The translations under genes and the position numbers were made by a program. The notes under the pieces are model-generated. The model worked only from the letters and a program-made list of their open reading frames with translations, was not told where the DNA came from and made no database searches. Positions 1 to 8,601 of a DNA stretch of 64,000 nucleotides are shown piece after piece. Position 1 is the stretch's first letter. Every line of letters begins with the position of its first letter. Origin of the DNA: Bacillota bacterium (lineage in GTDB: Bacteria > Bacillota > Clostridia > Lachnospirales > Lachnospiraceae); the NCBI GenBank assembly GCA_023408815.1, contig JAEYJO010000014.1:1-64000 (forward strand), written 5' to 3'.

Positions 1-1
1 G

Positions 2-103
2 GAAAGAAAAGGACTCGTGAACGGTACTGATTCAGGTTTCTGGTCACAAATATATAAAATCCCTCAATGGATAAGAAAAATAGAGTTAGGATTTGCATCC
101 TAA
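2..103 (+). CDS. possible C-terminal end of a gene entering from the left
   Basis: Frame 2 is open from the window edge to a TAA at 101-103, giving 33 residues that include an aromatic stretch GFWSQIYKIPQWIRKIE. The other two forward frames close within 30 bases. The composition is compatible with a protein tail, but the family is not recognised and the stop lies inside the hairpin at 83-106. It could equally be chance open sequence; the upstream contig would decide. Confidence 0.25.
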   Translation, partial: ERKGLVNGTDSGFWSQIYKIPQWIRKIELGFAS

Positions 104-149
104 CTCCGCTTTGTCTACGGTCTGAGAAATACTGCTGCGCAGTATTTCT
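83..149. other. two tandem perfect hairpins
   Basis: A 10-bp perfect stem (83-92 with 97-106, loop TTGC) is followed 18 bases later by an 11-bp perfect stem (125-135 with 139-149, loop TGC). Neither is followed by a clear T-run, so they are not textbook intrinsic terminators. They may end an upstream transcript or be copies of a short palindromic repeat. Confidence 0.5.
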
Positions 150-206
150 GTGAATTAATTGTAACGATGAAGCCGTAGGCTGAGTAGTAATGAAAGCAAG
201 AATACA

Positions 207-680
207 CTATACTGAACGGTCATTGTATTTGTGAAATATGTATGGGGAAATTGATTTATAGTACTCTAAATCAATTATTAATTCATCTCTATTCATTTCA
301 CCAAATGACGGATTGTAGTTCCATATTACAAGAGGAAGTATTTCATATAACTCGTTATCAATTTTCTCAAATACAGATGCATACTGTGGAAAGCGCTTAT
401 CGTATATTTCCCTTTTGTTCCTATATTCTTCACTGCCATATGGAACGATTTTTGTAATCCCATGAATCTGCAATGTTCCGACAGAGATCGCCACATATGG
501 ATTTTTCGATATATTTCTACATTTTAGCGTATCTGAATAGCTGCCAAAAAATAAATGTAATTTTTCATCATATGCAAAACAAACAGCAGAGTTATCCGGA
601 TATTTACTATTTGTTGTTGCCAGATAAATAAGTTTCTCTTTTTTTAATACACTTTTAATCTTTTCTCGGTTAAGTTCCAT
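207..680 (-). CDS. pyridoxamine 5'-phosphate oxidase family protein
   Basis: 157 residues with the split-barrel flavin-binding fold of the PNPOx-like family. The N-terminal part carries the typical strand pattern (LIYLATTNSKYPDNSAVCFAY, then LHLFFGSYSDTLKCRNISKNPYVAISVG) in which the barrel is followed by a Lys/Arg-rich helix. These small proteins usually bind FMN or F420/heme and act as reductases or stress proteins; the substrate cannot be told here. The ATG at 680 is preceded by AAAGGAA. It stands alone and is transcribed away from the methionine synthase gene. Family call is good, specific function unknown. Confidence 0.75.
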   Translation of the reverse strand: MELNREKIKSVLKKEKLIYLATTNSKYPDNSAVCFAYDEKLHLFFGSYSDTLKCRNISKNPYVAISVGTLQIHGITKIVPYGSEEYRNKREIYDKRFPQYASVFEKIDNELYEILPLVIWNYNPSFGEMNRDELIIDLEYYKSISPYIFHKYNDRSV

Positions 681-722
681 TTATCTATTCCTTTCGAATG
701 TGCGTTCTGGCGATGTGTTATC

Positions 723-751
723 ATTATAATATATTCATTAAAAAATATCCA
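723..751 (-). promoter_or_regulatory. putative sigma-A promoter of the PNPOx-like gene
   Basis: On the minus strand a perfect TATAAT (728 to 723) follows TGGATA (751 to 746) by 17 bases. The -35 match is 4 of 6 and lies in the left arm of the hairpin at 741-785, so the hairpin may matter for expression. Confidence 0.45.
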
Positions 752-785
752 GCAGAAAAAGAACAAATGTTTGCTGGATATTTTT
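741..785. other. 14-bp perfect hairpin in the divergent intergenic region
   Basis: Arms 741-754 and 772-785 are exact inverted repeats; the right arm ends in five T, so it resembles an intrinsic terminator on the plus strand, although no plus-strand gene lies just upstream. A second, 8-bp hairpin (830-837 with 851-858) follows. The rest of 681-983 holds no convincing gene. Confidence 0.55.
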
Positions 786-894
786 ATATATCTTATAAAT
801 ACTGGAACTGAGACCATCGTCCGATTTCACGTTACTGTTCACTCCGTTCTCAGTAACGATCCCCCCCTACAACTAAGAATACACACATCAAATA

Positions 895-923
895 TTGTAG
901 TTTTTTAAAATATATGGTAGCAT
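895..923 (+). promoter_or_regulatory. putative promoter of the methionine synthase gene
   Basis: TTGTAG and TAGCAT are separated by 17 bases, about 60 bases before the start codon. Match to sigma-A consensus is moderate. No S-box (SAM) or cobalamin riboswitch motif was seen in this leader. Confidence 0.4.
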
Positions 924-983
924 GTGATTTAAACCAATCTTTGTACGGCTGTTTTATTCACCGGGAGGCGCAGGAATATAGAT

Positions 984-3458
984 ATGACAAAGAAAGAATT
1001 CAGAAGCTTTATAAAAGAACATCCAATTTACTTGGACGGTGCTACAGGCTCCAATTTGCTCAAAAGAGGAATGCCGGTGGGCGTCTGCCCGGAGAAATGG
1101 ATTTTAGAAAATAAAAGTACATTAATCGCATTACAGAAGGAGTTTATAGAAGCGGGAAGTAATATTGTGTATGCACCGACCTTTTCGGCTAATTCTGTAA
1201 AGCTTACGGAATATGGTCTGGAAAACGACATCGAGGCGATGAACATGGAATTAGTCGCAGTTTCCAGGGAGGCGGCCGGAGGCCGTTGCCTTGTTGCCGG
1301 CGATCTTACCATGACGGGAGAACAGCTCTCTCCCATGGGAACCATGGATTTTGAGGATTTGATCAATATTTATAAAGAGCAGATAGGCTATCTTGTACGA
1401 GGAGGTGTGGACCTCCTGGTAATAGAAACGATGATGAGCCTGCAAGAGAGCCGGGCGGCTCTTATCGCCGCCAAGGAAATCTGTGATTTGCCGGTAATAG
1501 TAACCATGACCTTCGAGTCCGATGGCAGGACTCTTTATGGAACGGATGCCAAGACGGCAGCAATAGTACTTCAAAGCCTCGGAGCGGATGCTGTGGGGGC
1601 TAATTGCTCCACAGGACCGGACAAGATGGCGGATATTATAAGAACAATGGCGGAGGTGACCTCCGTACCGATCATTGCAAAGCCCAACGCCGGTCTGCCC
1701 TATTTGGATAAGGACGGCAATACTGTTTATGATATGAACAGCAATGATTTTGCTGAAGGTATGGCAAAGCTGGTGGAAGCCGGAGCGTCGATTTTAGGCG
1801 GCTGCTGCGGTACGACACCGGAATATATAGAAAAGCTGAGAAACCGTACCGCCCATATGAGCCTTGTAAAGCGGCAGGAGCCTGTAAAGCGTTACCTGAC
1901 TTCGGAGCGTAAGACGGTGGAATTTGGCCTGGACGATAATTTTATTATTGTGGGCGAGCGTATCAATCCAACAGGTAAAAAGAAGCTGCAGGAACAGCTC
2001 AGAGCCGGAAACATGGATATGGTAGCTGAATTCGCTCAGGAGCAGGAGACTTGCGGAGCGGGTATTCTGGATGTGAATATGGGAATGAGCGGAGTGGATG
2101 AGAAGGAGCTTATGCTAAGAGCTTTAGAGGAGGTAGCAGGAGTAACCTCCATTCCTTTATCTATCGATTCCAGCCATATAGACGTACTGGAGGCTGCACT
2201 CAGGCGCTATCCAGGACGTGCGCTCATCAATTCCGTCTCTTATGAAAAGATTAAATTCAATCATTTGCTGCCCATCGTAAGGAAGTATGGAGCGATGTTC
2301 ATCTTGCTCCCTTTATCGGACGCGGGACTTCCCAAAAGTTTAGAGGAAAAAAAGGACATTATTGAAAAGATCACGCTTAGGGCAAGGGAACTGGGCTTGG
2401 ATAAATCGGATATCGTCGTAGATGGATTGGTAGCTACCGTTGGTGCAGACAAAAGGGCAGCCTTGGAGACCTTGGAGACGATACGTTATTGTAAGGAAAA
2501 CGGTTATGCAACTATCTGCGGATTATCCAATATTTCTTTCGGGCTTCCCCAGAGAGGATATATCAATACGGCTTTCCTTACGATGGCAATTAAAGACGGA
2601 CTTACAATGGCGATTGCCAATCCCTCACAGGAATTGTTAGTGAGCAGTGCCTTTGCTTCCGATTTGCTACTTAACAAGGAGGAAGCCGATATTCGTTATA
2701 TTGAATTGATAGGCGGCATAGAGGCAAAAAAGAAATCGCAGGAAGGCGGGAACGTCCCCTCTTCGGGGACGGATAATGTAAAAACGAGCGGGGATGCAAA
2801 AGCATCTGTTATAGATGGATATAAAATACTCACCACAATAAAGGAAGCCGTATTAAAGGGAAATAAGAAAAAAATCACCGACTATACCATAACGGCATTA
2901 GCGGAGGGACGGGCGCCTCAGGAAATTCTGAACGACGCACTCCTTCCGGCTATCAACGAGGTGGGTGACCTCTTCGATAAGGGAAAATATTTCCTTCCCC
3001 AGCTTATCGCAAGTGCAGAAGCGATGAAGACGGCTATCGAGTATTTGGAACCACTTCTGAAAGAGGCCAACGGAGAGAAAGAGATGCCGGCGATCATAAT
3101 TGCGACAGTGGAAGGGGATATTCACGATATCGGGAAGAATCTGGTAGCGCTGATGCTGAAAAATTATGGTTTCCGAGTCATCGATCTAGGGAAGGACGTG
3201 CCCAAGGAGGAAATTATTCGGGCGGCGATCGAGAACGATGCCAGTGTTATAGCTCTTTCTGCCCTTATGACGACGACGATGCAGGAAATGCGGCGAGTCA
3301 TCGCATATGCGAGAGAGCAGGGGGTTACGGCTAAGGTCATTATCGGCGGAGCGGTCATTACCCAGGATTATGCGGATGAAATAGGTGCTGACGGCTATTC
3401 CAAGGATGCCGCGGATGCGGTCAGGCTGACGAAACATATTCTGAACATAGAAGAATAA
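984..3458 (+). CDS. metH: cobalamin-dependent methionine synthase without reactivation domain
   Basis: Transfers the methyl group of methyltetrahydrofolate to homocysteine via B12. Domains in order: homocysteine methyltransferase barrel (about 1-295) with zinc ligands C208 (GANC) and C274/C275 (GGCCGT); pterin-binding barrel (about 320-575, beginning IIVGERINPTGKKK); a low-complexity linker near 590-615; cap and B12-binding domain (about 620-824) with the DxHxxG motif at D712-H714-G717, H714 being the predicted cobalt ligand. At 824 residues it lacks the C-terminal AdoMet-binding reactivation domain of the 1,200-residue E. coli type, as is common in anaerobes, where a separate protein supplies it. 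Start ATG has AGGA 9 bases upstream. Confidence 0.93.
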   Translation: MTKKEFRSFIKEHPIYLDGATGSNLLKRGMPVGVCPEKWILENKSTLIALQKEFIEAGSNIVYAPTFSANSVKLTEYGLENDIEAMNMELVAVSREAAGGRCLVAGDLTMTGEQLSPMGTMDFEDLINIYKEQIGYLVRGGVDLLVIETMMSLQESRAALIAAKEICDLPVIVTMTFESDGRTLYGTDAKTAAIVLQSLGADAVGANCSTGPDKMADIIRTMAEVTSVPIIAKPNAGLPYLDKDGNTVYDMNSNDFAEGMAKLVEAGASILGGCCGTTPEYIEKLRNRTAHMSLVKRQEPVKRYLTSERKTVEFGLDDNFIIVGERINPTGKKKLQEQLRAGNMDMVAEFAQEQETCGAGILDVNMGMSGVDEKELMLRALEEVAGVTSIPLSIDSSHIDVLEAALRRYPGRALINSVSYEKIKFNHLLPIVRKYGAMFILLPLSDAGLPKSLEEKKDIIEKITLRARELGLDKSDIVVDGLVATVGADKRAALETLETIRYCKENGYATICGLSNISFGLPQRGYINTAFLTMAIKDGLTMAIANPSQELLVSSAFASDLLLNKEEADIRYIELIGGIEAKKKSQEGGNVPSSGTDNVKTSGDAKASVIDGYKILTTIKEAVLKGNKKKITDYTITALAEGRAPQEILNDALLPAINEVGDLFDKGKYFLPQLIASAEAMKTAIEYLEPLLKEANGEKEMPAIIIATVEGDIHDIGKNLVALMLKNYGFRVIDLGKDVPKEEIIRAAIENDASVIALSALMTTTMQEMRRVIAYAREQGVTAKVIIGGAVITQDYADEIGADGYSKDAADAVRLTKHILNIEE

Positions 3459-3533
3459 TAGTGGTGATAAAACGGTAAAATAACAATGCAATTCAGTAAA
3501 TATATTATTGAATGGAAAGACGAGGTATAAAAT

Positions 3534-5156
3534 ATGATTGGTGCAGATGCAATGGTAAAGTGTCTGGAGGAAGAAGGCGTAAAGATAATTTTTGGTTATC
3601 CGGGAGCGGCGATTTGTCCTTTTTATGACAGTATCCTGGATACGGATATCCGCACGATTCTCGTTCGGACGGAACAGAGTGCGGCTCATGCAGCGAACGG
3701 ACTTGCGCGCGTATCGGGAGAGGCCGGCGTATGTGTCGTTACCTCAGGTCCCGGGGCAACCAATATTATTACGGGAATAGCTACGGCTTTTGCCGACAGC
3801 ATCCCGCTTATATGTATTACCGGTCAGGTAGAAAGCGATCTGATTGGCAGCGATGCCTTTCAAGAGGCAGATATAACGGGAGCAGTGGAATCCTTTGTAA
3901 AATACAGCTATCTCATTAAGGATGCAAATGAAATCCCCCGGATATTTAAAGAGGCGTTTCATATCGCCAATACGGGAAGAAAAGGGCCGGTACTCATCGA
4001 TGTGCCCCTCGACATACAAAACGCAGCTATTTCGAAGTTCAATTATCCGGAAAAAGTAAATATGAGAACTTATAAGCCTACGGTAAAGGGAAATATGGTT
4101 CAGATCAAAAAAGTAGCAAAGGAGCTTGAAAAGGCAAAGAAGCCTCTTATCTGCGTTGGCGGAGGAGTGCTTTTAAGCAGCGCGGAAAAGGAGCTTCGTG
4201 AATTCTCGGAAAAATACGGTATCCCGGTTGTCTCCACGATGATGGGAATCGGCGTTATGCCGAGCGAACATCCTATGTTTTACGGAATGGTCGGAAACAA
4301 TGGTGCGCCCTGCGCCAACCGTGCCATGAAGGAATCCGATTTGCTGATTATGGTAGGCGCCAGAGTGGCGGATAGAGCTGTCAGCCATCCGAATATGATA
4401 ACGAATTACAAGGTGCTCGTACATATCGACGTGGACCCGGTAGAAATCGGTAAGAATGTAGGCTCTCATATCCCTCTCGTAGGCGATGCGGGACATATCT
4501 TCAAGGATTTGGGTACGCAGGAAATCTCTTGCGAGCACGAAGAGTGGTTGAAGGCACTTAGCGAATACAAAACGACGATGGCGGTAAAGCGCAGTCCTGA
4601 TAAGGATTACGTGGATCCTGCCCAGTTCATCACAAAGCTTTCAAGAAAGATGGAGGACGACGGTATTTATGTTGCGGACGTAGGCCAGAACCAGATTTGG
4701 TCCTGCAGCTATCATATCGTAAAGAATGGCCGCTTTCTGACTTCCGGAGGTATGGGAACCATGGGATATTCCATTCCTGCGGCGATAGGAGCTAAGCTTG
4801 CCGATGAGAAGAAGCAGGTAGTTGCAGTATGCGGCGATGGTTCCTTCCAGATGTCCATGATGGAATTGGCGACGATGAAGCAGCATGACGTTCCGGTTAA
4901 AATCGTTATCTTAAAAAACAACTATCTGGGCATGGTGCGTGAATACCAGCATTATACCTACAAAGACAAGTATTCCGCAGTTGACATATCCGGCAGCCCG
5001 GACTTGGAAAAGCTGGCAGCCGCTTATGATATTGACTTTCTCCGCTTATACAATATGGAGAAGGCGGATGAGGTTATCGATCGGTTTTTAAAAGAGGATA
5101 ATTCCATGCTGTTAGAATGCCTGATAAATCCGATGGATTTGGTAATGGGAGGATGA
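3534..5156 (+). CDS. ilvB: acetolactate synthase large (catalytic) subunit
   Basis: 540-residue thiamine-diphosphate enzyme joining two pyruvates (or pyruvate and 2-oxobutyrate) in the first common step of valine, leucine and isoleucine synthesis. The catalytic Glu that activates the cofactor is E47 (VRTEQSAAHA), and the metal/ThDP motif starts GDGSFQ at residue 434 and ends with a KNN. The middle FAD-type domain lies between them. It is followed immediately by a regulatory subunit whose start overlaps or abuts its stop, so the two are one transcript. The anabolic rather than catabolic (AlsS) type is inferred from linkage to ilvN and ilvC. Confidence 0.95.
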   Translation: MIGADAMVKCLEEEGVKIIFGYPGAAICPFYDSILDTDIRTILVRTEQSAAHAANGLARVSGEAGVCVVTSGPGATNIITGIATAFADSIPLICITGQVESDLIGSDAFQEADITGAVESFVKYSYLIKDANEIPRIFKEAFHIANTGRKGPVLIDVPLDIQNAAISKFNYPEKVNMRTYKPTVKGNMVQIKKVAKELEKAKKPLICVGGGVLLSSAEKELREFSEKYGIPVVSTMMGIGVMPSEHPMFYGMVGNNGAPCANRAMKESDLLIMVGARVADRAVSHPNMITNYKVLVHIDVDPVEIGKNVGSHIPLVGDAGHIFKDLGTQEISCEHEEWLKALSEYKTTMAVKRSPDKDYVDPAQFITKLSRKMEDDGIYVADVGQNQIWSCSYHIVKNGRFLTSGGMGTMGYSIPAAIGAKLADEKKQVVAVCGDGSFQMSMMELATMKQHDVPVKIVILKNNYLGMVREYQHYTYKDKYSAVDISGSPDLEKLAAAYDIDFLRLYNMEKADEVIDRFLKEDNSMLLECLINPMDLVMGG

Positions 5157-5161
5157 GTGAA

Positions 5162-5650
5162 ATGAAAAGAATATATTCCGTATTAGTAGAAAACCGATCG
5201 GGCGTTCTCTGTAAGGTGGCGGGACTTTTTTCCAGAAGATGCTTTAATATCGACTCTCTTGCGGTGGGAGAAACCGATGATTCTGCGGTATCCTGCATGA
5301 CCATAGTGAGCAGCGGCGATGAGAGAACCATAGAACAGATAGAAAAGCAGCTTAATAAGAAGCTGGATGTCATAAAGGTTAAGACTTTTGATGAAAGCGC
5401 CAGTATCAGCAGAGAGCTTATGCTCATTAAGGTAAAGTATAATAAGAACAACCGCCGTGATATTATGGAGAACTGTGATATCATGAAGGCACAGATCGTA
5501 GATATGTCCAAGAACATGATGATCATTCAGGTGTGTGACGTTCCCGAGAGGATTCAGCTGTTTATCAACATGCTGAAATCTATCAGTATCGTAGAGGTTG
5601 CCAGAACAGGTACTCTGGCACTTCAGAAATGTAAGGATATGGAGAGTTGA
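5162..5650 (+). CDS. ilvN: acetolactate synthase small (regulatory) subunit, copy 1
   Basis: 162 residues: an N-terminal ACT domain (YSVLVENRSGVLCKVAGLFSR) that normally binds valine for feedback inhibition, and a C-terminal ALS small-subunit domain. The ATG at 5162 is chosen because GGGAGG ends about 8 bases upstream; an in-frame ATG at 5153 overlaps the ilvB stop but sits on the ribosome site. It is clearly diverged from the second small subunit 130 bases downstream (for example CFNIDSLAVGE here against GYNIESITAGV there), so the pair are paralogues rather than a recent duplication. Confidence 0.9.
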   Translation: MKRIYSVLVENRSGVLCKVAGLFSRRCFNIDSLAVGETDDSAVSCMTIVSSGDERTIEQIEKQLNKKLDVIKVKTFDESASISRELMLIKVKYNKNNRRDIMENCDIMKAQIVDMSKNMMIIQVCDVPERIQLFINMLKSISIVEVARTGTLALQKCKDMES

Positions 5651-5716
5651 ACGCTCCGGGATTCAAGAATAATGCAATTCAACGAGTTAAAGTCTTAGAG
5701 AATTAAAGTATTCTTA

Positions 5717-5745
5717 TTGACTTTTACTATTAGTGTTGCTAAAAT
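5717..5745 (+). promoter_or_regulatory. internal sigma-A promoter before second ilvN
   Basis: TTGACT and TAAAAT with a 17-base spacer, 38 bases before the second small-subunit start. This would allow ilvN2-ilvC to be expressed separately from ilvB-ilvN1. Match is strong by eye; untested. Confidence 0.6.
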
Positions 5746-5782
5746 AAATGTCGAACGCAACGATTGAGAATGGAGGAGTACC

Positions 5783-6286
5783 ATGCGTAAGAAAGTATTC
5801 CAGCTCCTGGTCGATAATACTGCCGGTGTTTTGAGCAGAATATCGGGATTGTTTTCCAGACGGGGCTATAATATTGAAAGCATTACGGCGGGAGTTACCG
5901 CTGATCCGAGATTTACAAGAATTACGATTGTGGCATCGGGAGACGACGAGATACTGGACCAGATAGAGAAGCAGGTAGCAAAATTAGTAGACGTCAGGGA
6001 TATCAAGGTGCTGGAACCCGACGACAGCGTATACAGGGAACTGGTGCTGATTAAGGTAAAAGCGGCCGCCAAAGAGCGTCAGGCAATTATTGCGGTAGCG
6101 GATGTATTTAGGGCGAAGATCATCGATGTTGCTGCGGAAAGCCTGATTATTGAATTAACAGGTGCACAGGCGAAGATAGAAGCATTTATCAGCCTGCTGG
6201 ACGGCTACGAGATTCTGGAGCTCGCCAAAACGGGTATTACCGGTTTGGGAAGAGGCACTCATAATGTTACCTATTTAGAGGATTAA
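5783..6286 (+). CDS. ilvN: acetolactate synthase small (regulatory) subunit, copy 2
   Basis: 167 residues, closer to the canonical IlvN/IlvH pattern than copy 1: ACT domain LLVDNTAGVLSRISGLFSRRGYNIESI, then the C-terminal domain ending in the usual AKTGITGLGRG. GGAGG precedes the ATG. It lies 132 bases after copy 1 with its own promoter and 74 bases before ilvC. Whether both copies bind the same IlvB, or copy 2 serves a second catalytic subunit elsewhere, is open. Confidence 0.93.
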   Translation: MRKKVFQLLVDNTAGVLSRISGLFSRRGYNIESITAGVTADPRFTRITIVASGDDEILDQIEKQVAKLVDVRDIKVLEPDDSVYRELVLIKVKAAAKERQAIIAVADVFRAKIIDVAAESLIIELTGAQAKIEAFISLLDGYEILELAKTGITGLGRGTHNVTYLED

Positions 6287-6374
6287 TGAGTAAAAGATAA
6301 TCATAATATGTTAGCTCTTAGGGAATGACCCTTTCAGTTATAAAAACAACATTAATTTAGTGGAGGAAAAAGAA

Positions 6375-7394
6375 ATGGCAAATATCTATTATCAGGAAGA
6401 TTGTAACCTTTCCATGCTGGATGGAAAAACAATTGCTGTTATCGGTTATGGCAGCCAAGGACATGCACACGCACTCAATGCGAAAGAATCGGGATGCAAT
6501 GTCATTATCGGCCTTTATGAAGGTTCAAAATCTTGGGCAAAGGCAGAAGCTCAGGGTTTTCAGGTATATACAGCAGCTGAAGCTGCTAAAAAAGCAGACA
6601 TTATCATGATTCTCATCAACGATGAGCTTCAGGCTAAAATGTATAAAGAGTCTATCGAGCCCAATTTGGAGGCGGGCAATATGCTCATGTTCGCACACGG
6701 TTTCAACATTCATTTCGGACAGATCGTTGCACCTAAGGATGTGGACGTTACCATGATCGCACCTAAGGGACCGGGACATACGGTAAGAAGCGAATATAAG
6801 GAAGGCAAAGGCGTTCCCTGCCTTGTAGCGGTACATCAGGATGCTACAGGAAAAGCTCTGGATACGGCTTTAGCTTATGCTTTGGCAATCGGCGGCGCGA
6901 GAGCGGGCGTTCTGGAGACGACCTTCAGAACGGAAACAGAAACAGACCTTTTCGGCGAGCAGGCAGTCCTCTGCGGCGGCGTATGTGCTTTGATGCAGGC
7001 AGGCTTTGAGACGCTGATAGAAGCTGGATATGATGAAAGAAACGCTTACTTCGAATGTATCCACGAAATGAAGCTGATTGTAGACCTTATTTACCAGTCC
7101 GGTTTCGAAGGAATGAGATATTCCATCTCCAATACGGCCGAATATGGTGATTATATTACAGGTCCTAAGATTATTACGGAAGACACGAAAAAAGCTATGA
7201 AGAAAATTCTTTCAGATATTCAGGACGGAACCTTTGCCAAGGACTTCTTGTTAGATATGTCACAGGCAGGCGGACAGGCGCACTTCAAGGCTATGAGGAA
7301 GTTAGCTGCTGAGCATCCGGCAGAGACAGTAGGTAAGGATATCCGCAAGCTGTACAGCTGGAACAATGAAAGCAGCAAGCTCATCAATAATTAA
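6375..7394 (+). CDS. ilvC: ketol-acid reductoisomerase (NADP+)
   Basis: Second enzyme of branched-chain amino acid synthesis: isomerises and reduces acetolactate. 339 residues, the short class I form. The Rossmann nucleotide-binding loop is GYGSQGHAHALN near residues 24-35, and the C-terminal knotted domain holds the metal-binding acidic residues (for example ETDLFGEQAVLCGG and the later YE/SNTAEYG region). The ATG at 6375 is chosen over the in-frame GTG at 6360 because the GTG overlaps GGAGG, which is well placed for the ATG. It is convergent with the LysR gene. Confidence 0.96.
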   Translation: MANIYYQEDCNLSMLDGKTIAVIGYGSQGHAHALNAKESGCNVIIGLYEGSKSWAKAEAQGFQVYTAAEAAKKADIIMILINDELQAKMYKESIEPNLEAGNMLMFAHGFNIHFGQIVAPKDVDVTMIAPKGPGHTVRSEYKEGKGVPCLVAVHQDATGKALDTALAYALAIGGARAGVLETTFRTETETDLFGEQAVLCGGVCALMQAGFETLIEAGYDERNAYFECIHEMKLIVDLIYQSGFEGMRYSISNTAEYGDYITGPKIITEDTKKAMKKILSDIQDGTFAKDFLLDMSQAGGQAHFKAMRKLAAEHPAETVGKDIRKLYSWNNESSKLINN

Positions 7395-7433
7395 TTGATA
7401 GTTATTAATTAAGTCAAATGGTCGGGCTTATCC

Positions 7434-8351
7434 TTACAAAAGCACCTGATAATACTGAATCAATGTATTCATGGTATTTGTCATCGGTATTTTGGAAGGA
7501 TAAGCGAAGCCGATTTGACGTTTCGGAACTTTGTGCCCCAGCTTTAATTCGCGCAAGGTTCCGTTTTTTAAATCTTCTTTTACGAAATCCCCGATAACGC
7601 AGGCGATACCCAGTCCAGCTCTGGCAAATTCGATGGACAAGTCCATATTGTTCACTTCGATGATGTTTTTAAGTGTAAGCCTTTGTTCAGATAAAAAGGT
7701 ATCTGCGTGCTTTCTCGATATGTTCTCTTTATCAAGCATGATAAAAGAAGCTTCTTTGAAAAGTTTCTCATTTTCATAGGACTCCCCTTTGTTTTTATAA
7801 GAATATGGCGCTAAATAGGTGTCCGTAGCGACGAAAATATCTTCTATCGTTTTGACGGGAAGATAGGATACCATGGACGAATTAGATATTTCTTTGGGAG
7901 GGATGCCCACAAGCCCGATATCTATTGCTCCGCTTTTCAACTCGGAAATCGTCTCGAAGGTGGACTGGCAGGAGATGGTAATTTTTATATTAGGATTTCC
8001 CGCAATAAAATCCTTCAAAAGGGGAAGGAGGATATATTTGCAAAGAGTAGTACTGACTCCGATGGAAAGAGGGCTGATACCCTGGGAAGCGGATGAGCGC
8101 AGCATTTCCTCACCCGAGTGCAGAGCGAGCATGGCATTTTCTACGTGTTTATAAAGCATTTCTCCTTCAGCCGTCAGGGTCACGCCTCGGGAGGAGCGAT
8201 GAAAAAGCGTCACATTTAAGCCTTCCTCAAGCTTGGAGATGGACTTGCTGATAGCCGGCTGGCTGATATATAATTTTTTGGCGGCAACTGAGAAGTTGCG
8301 GCAATTGGCTACTTCATAAAATATTTGATATAAATTGAGATTTTGTTCCAT
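7434..8351 (-). CDS. LysR-family transcriptional regulator next to leuCD
   Basis: 305 residues: an N-terminal winged helix-turn-helix (YQIFYEVANCRNFSVAAKKL, then ISQPAISKSISKLE) followed by a periplasmic-binding-protein-like effector domain. The ATG at 8351 starts in the usual place for the family; longer in-frame starts run into the palindrome upstream. It is divergent from leuC across about 250 bases containing a large palindrome and an activator-type weak -35 promoter. Regulation of leuCD (and perhaps ilv) is inferred from position; the effector is unknown. Confidence 0.9.
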   Translation of the reverse strand: MEQNLNLYQIFYEVANCRNFSVAAKKLYISQPAISKSISKLEEGLNVTLFHRSSRGVTLTAEGEMLYKHVENAMLALHSGEEMLRSSASQGISPLSIGVSTTLCKYILLPLLKDFIAGNPNIKITISCQSTFETISELKSGAIDIGLVGIPPKEISNSSMVSYLPVKTIEDIFVATDTYLAPYSYKNKGESYENEKLFKEASFIMLDKENISRKHADTFLSEQRLTLKNIIEVNNMDLSIEFARAGLGIACVIGDFVKEDLKNGTLRELKLGHKVPKRQIGFAYPSKIPMTNTMNTLIQYYQVLL

Positions 8352-8393
8352 AATATGCGATAGTACCTTTCTTTCTTGTGCCATCGATTGCTT

Positions 8394-8456
8394 GGGTGTG
8401 TCTGAAAACTGCTTGTGAAGAGTCTCGCTCGGCACAAGCAGTTTTCAGACACACCC
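8394..8456. repeat. perfect 24-bp inverted repeat with 15-base loop
   Basis: Arms 8394-8417 and 8433-8456 are exact reverse complements around a loop containing GAGTCTCGCTCGG. It sits just upstream of the LysR start, so it would be in that gene's 5' leader. No T-run follows on either strand, which argues against a simple terminator. It may be a copy of a dispersed palindromic element. Confidence 0.7.
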
Positions 8457-8522
8457 TAATACAAAAGAATGAATAATAGTAATTATAACATTGCATTAGT
8501 ATAACCACAAGTTATCAAAACT

Positions 8523-8575
8523 ATGAATATATACTATTTTTCAAAATAGAATATTCATGGTAAAATTATTATAAT
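8523..8575 (+). promoter_or_regulatory. leuC promoter with overlapping palindromic operator
   Basis: TAGAAT (8547-8552) and TATAAT (8570-8575) are 17 bases apart; the poor -35 suits an activated promoter. A compound palindrome covers it: ATGAATAT (8523-8530) with ATATTCAT (8551-8558), and inside that CTATTTT (8534-8540) with AAAATAG (8543-8549). The divergent LysR protein is the obvious candidate ligand (inference). Confidence 0.55.
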
Positions 8576-8601
8576 GATGGATTATTAGGAGGAATGATAC
8601 G

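Noticed and set aside
681..983. S-box or cobalamin riboswitch before the methionine synthase gene
   Set aside because: Neither the SAM aptamer core nor the B12-box was seen; only two hairpins and a moderate promoter.
3459..3533. T-box or other leader control of ilvB
   Set aside because: The gap is only 75 bases and has no T-box GGTGG-type motif; the same motif is missing before leuC and hisZ.
5117..5161. Longer N-terminus for the first ilvN from 5117 or 5153
   Set aside because: The extra residues lie within ilvB or on the ribosome site and are not part of the ACT domain.
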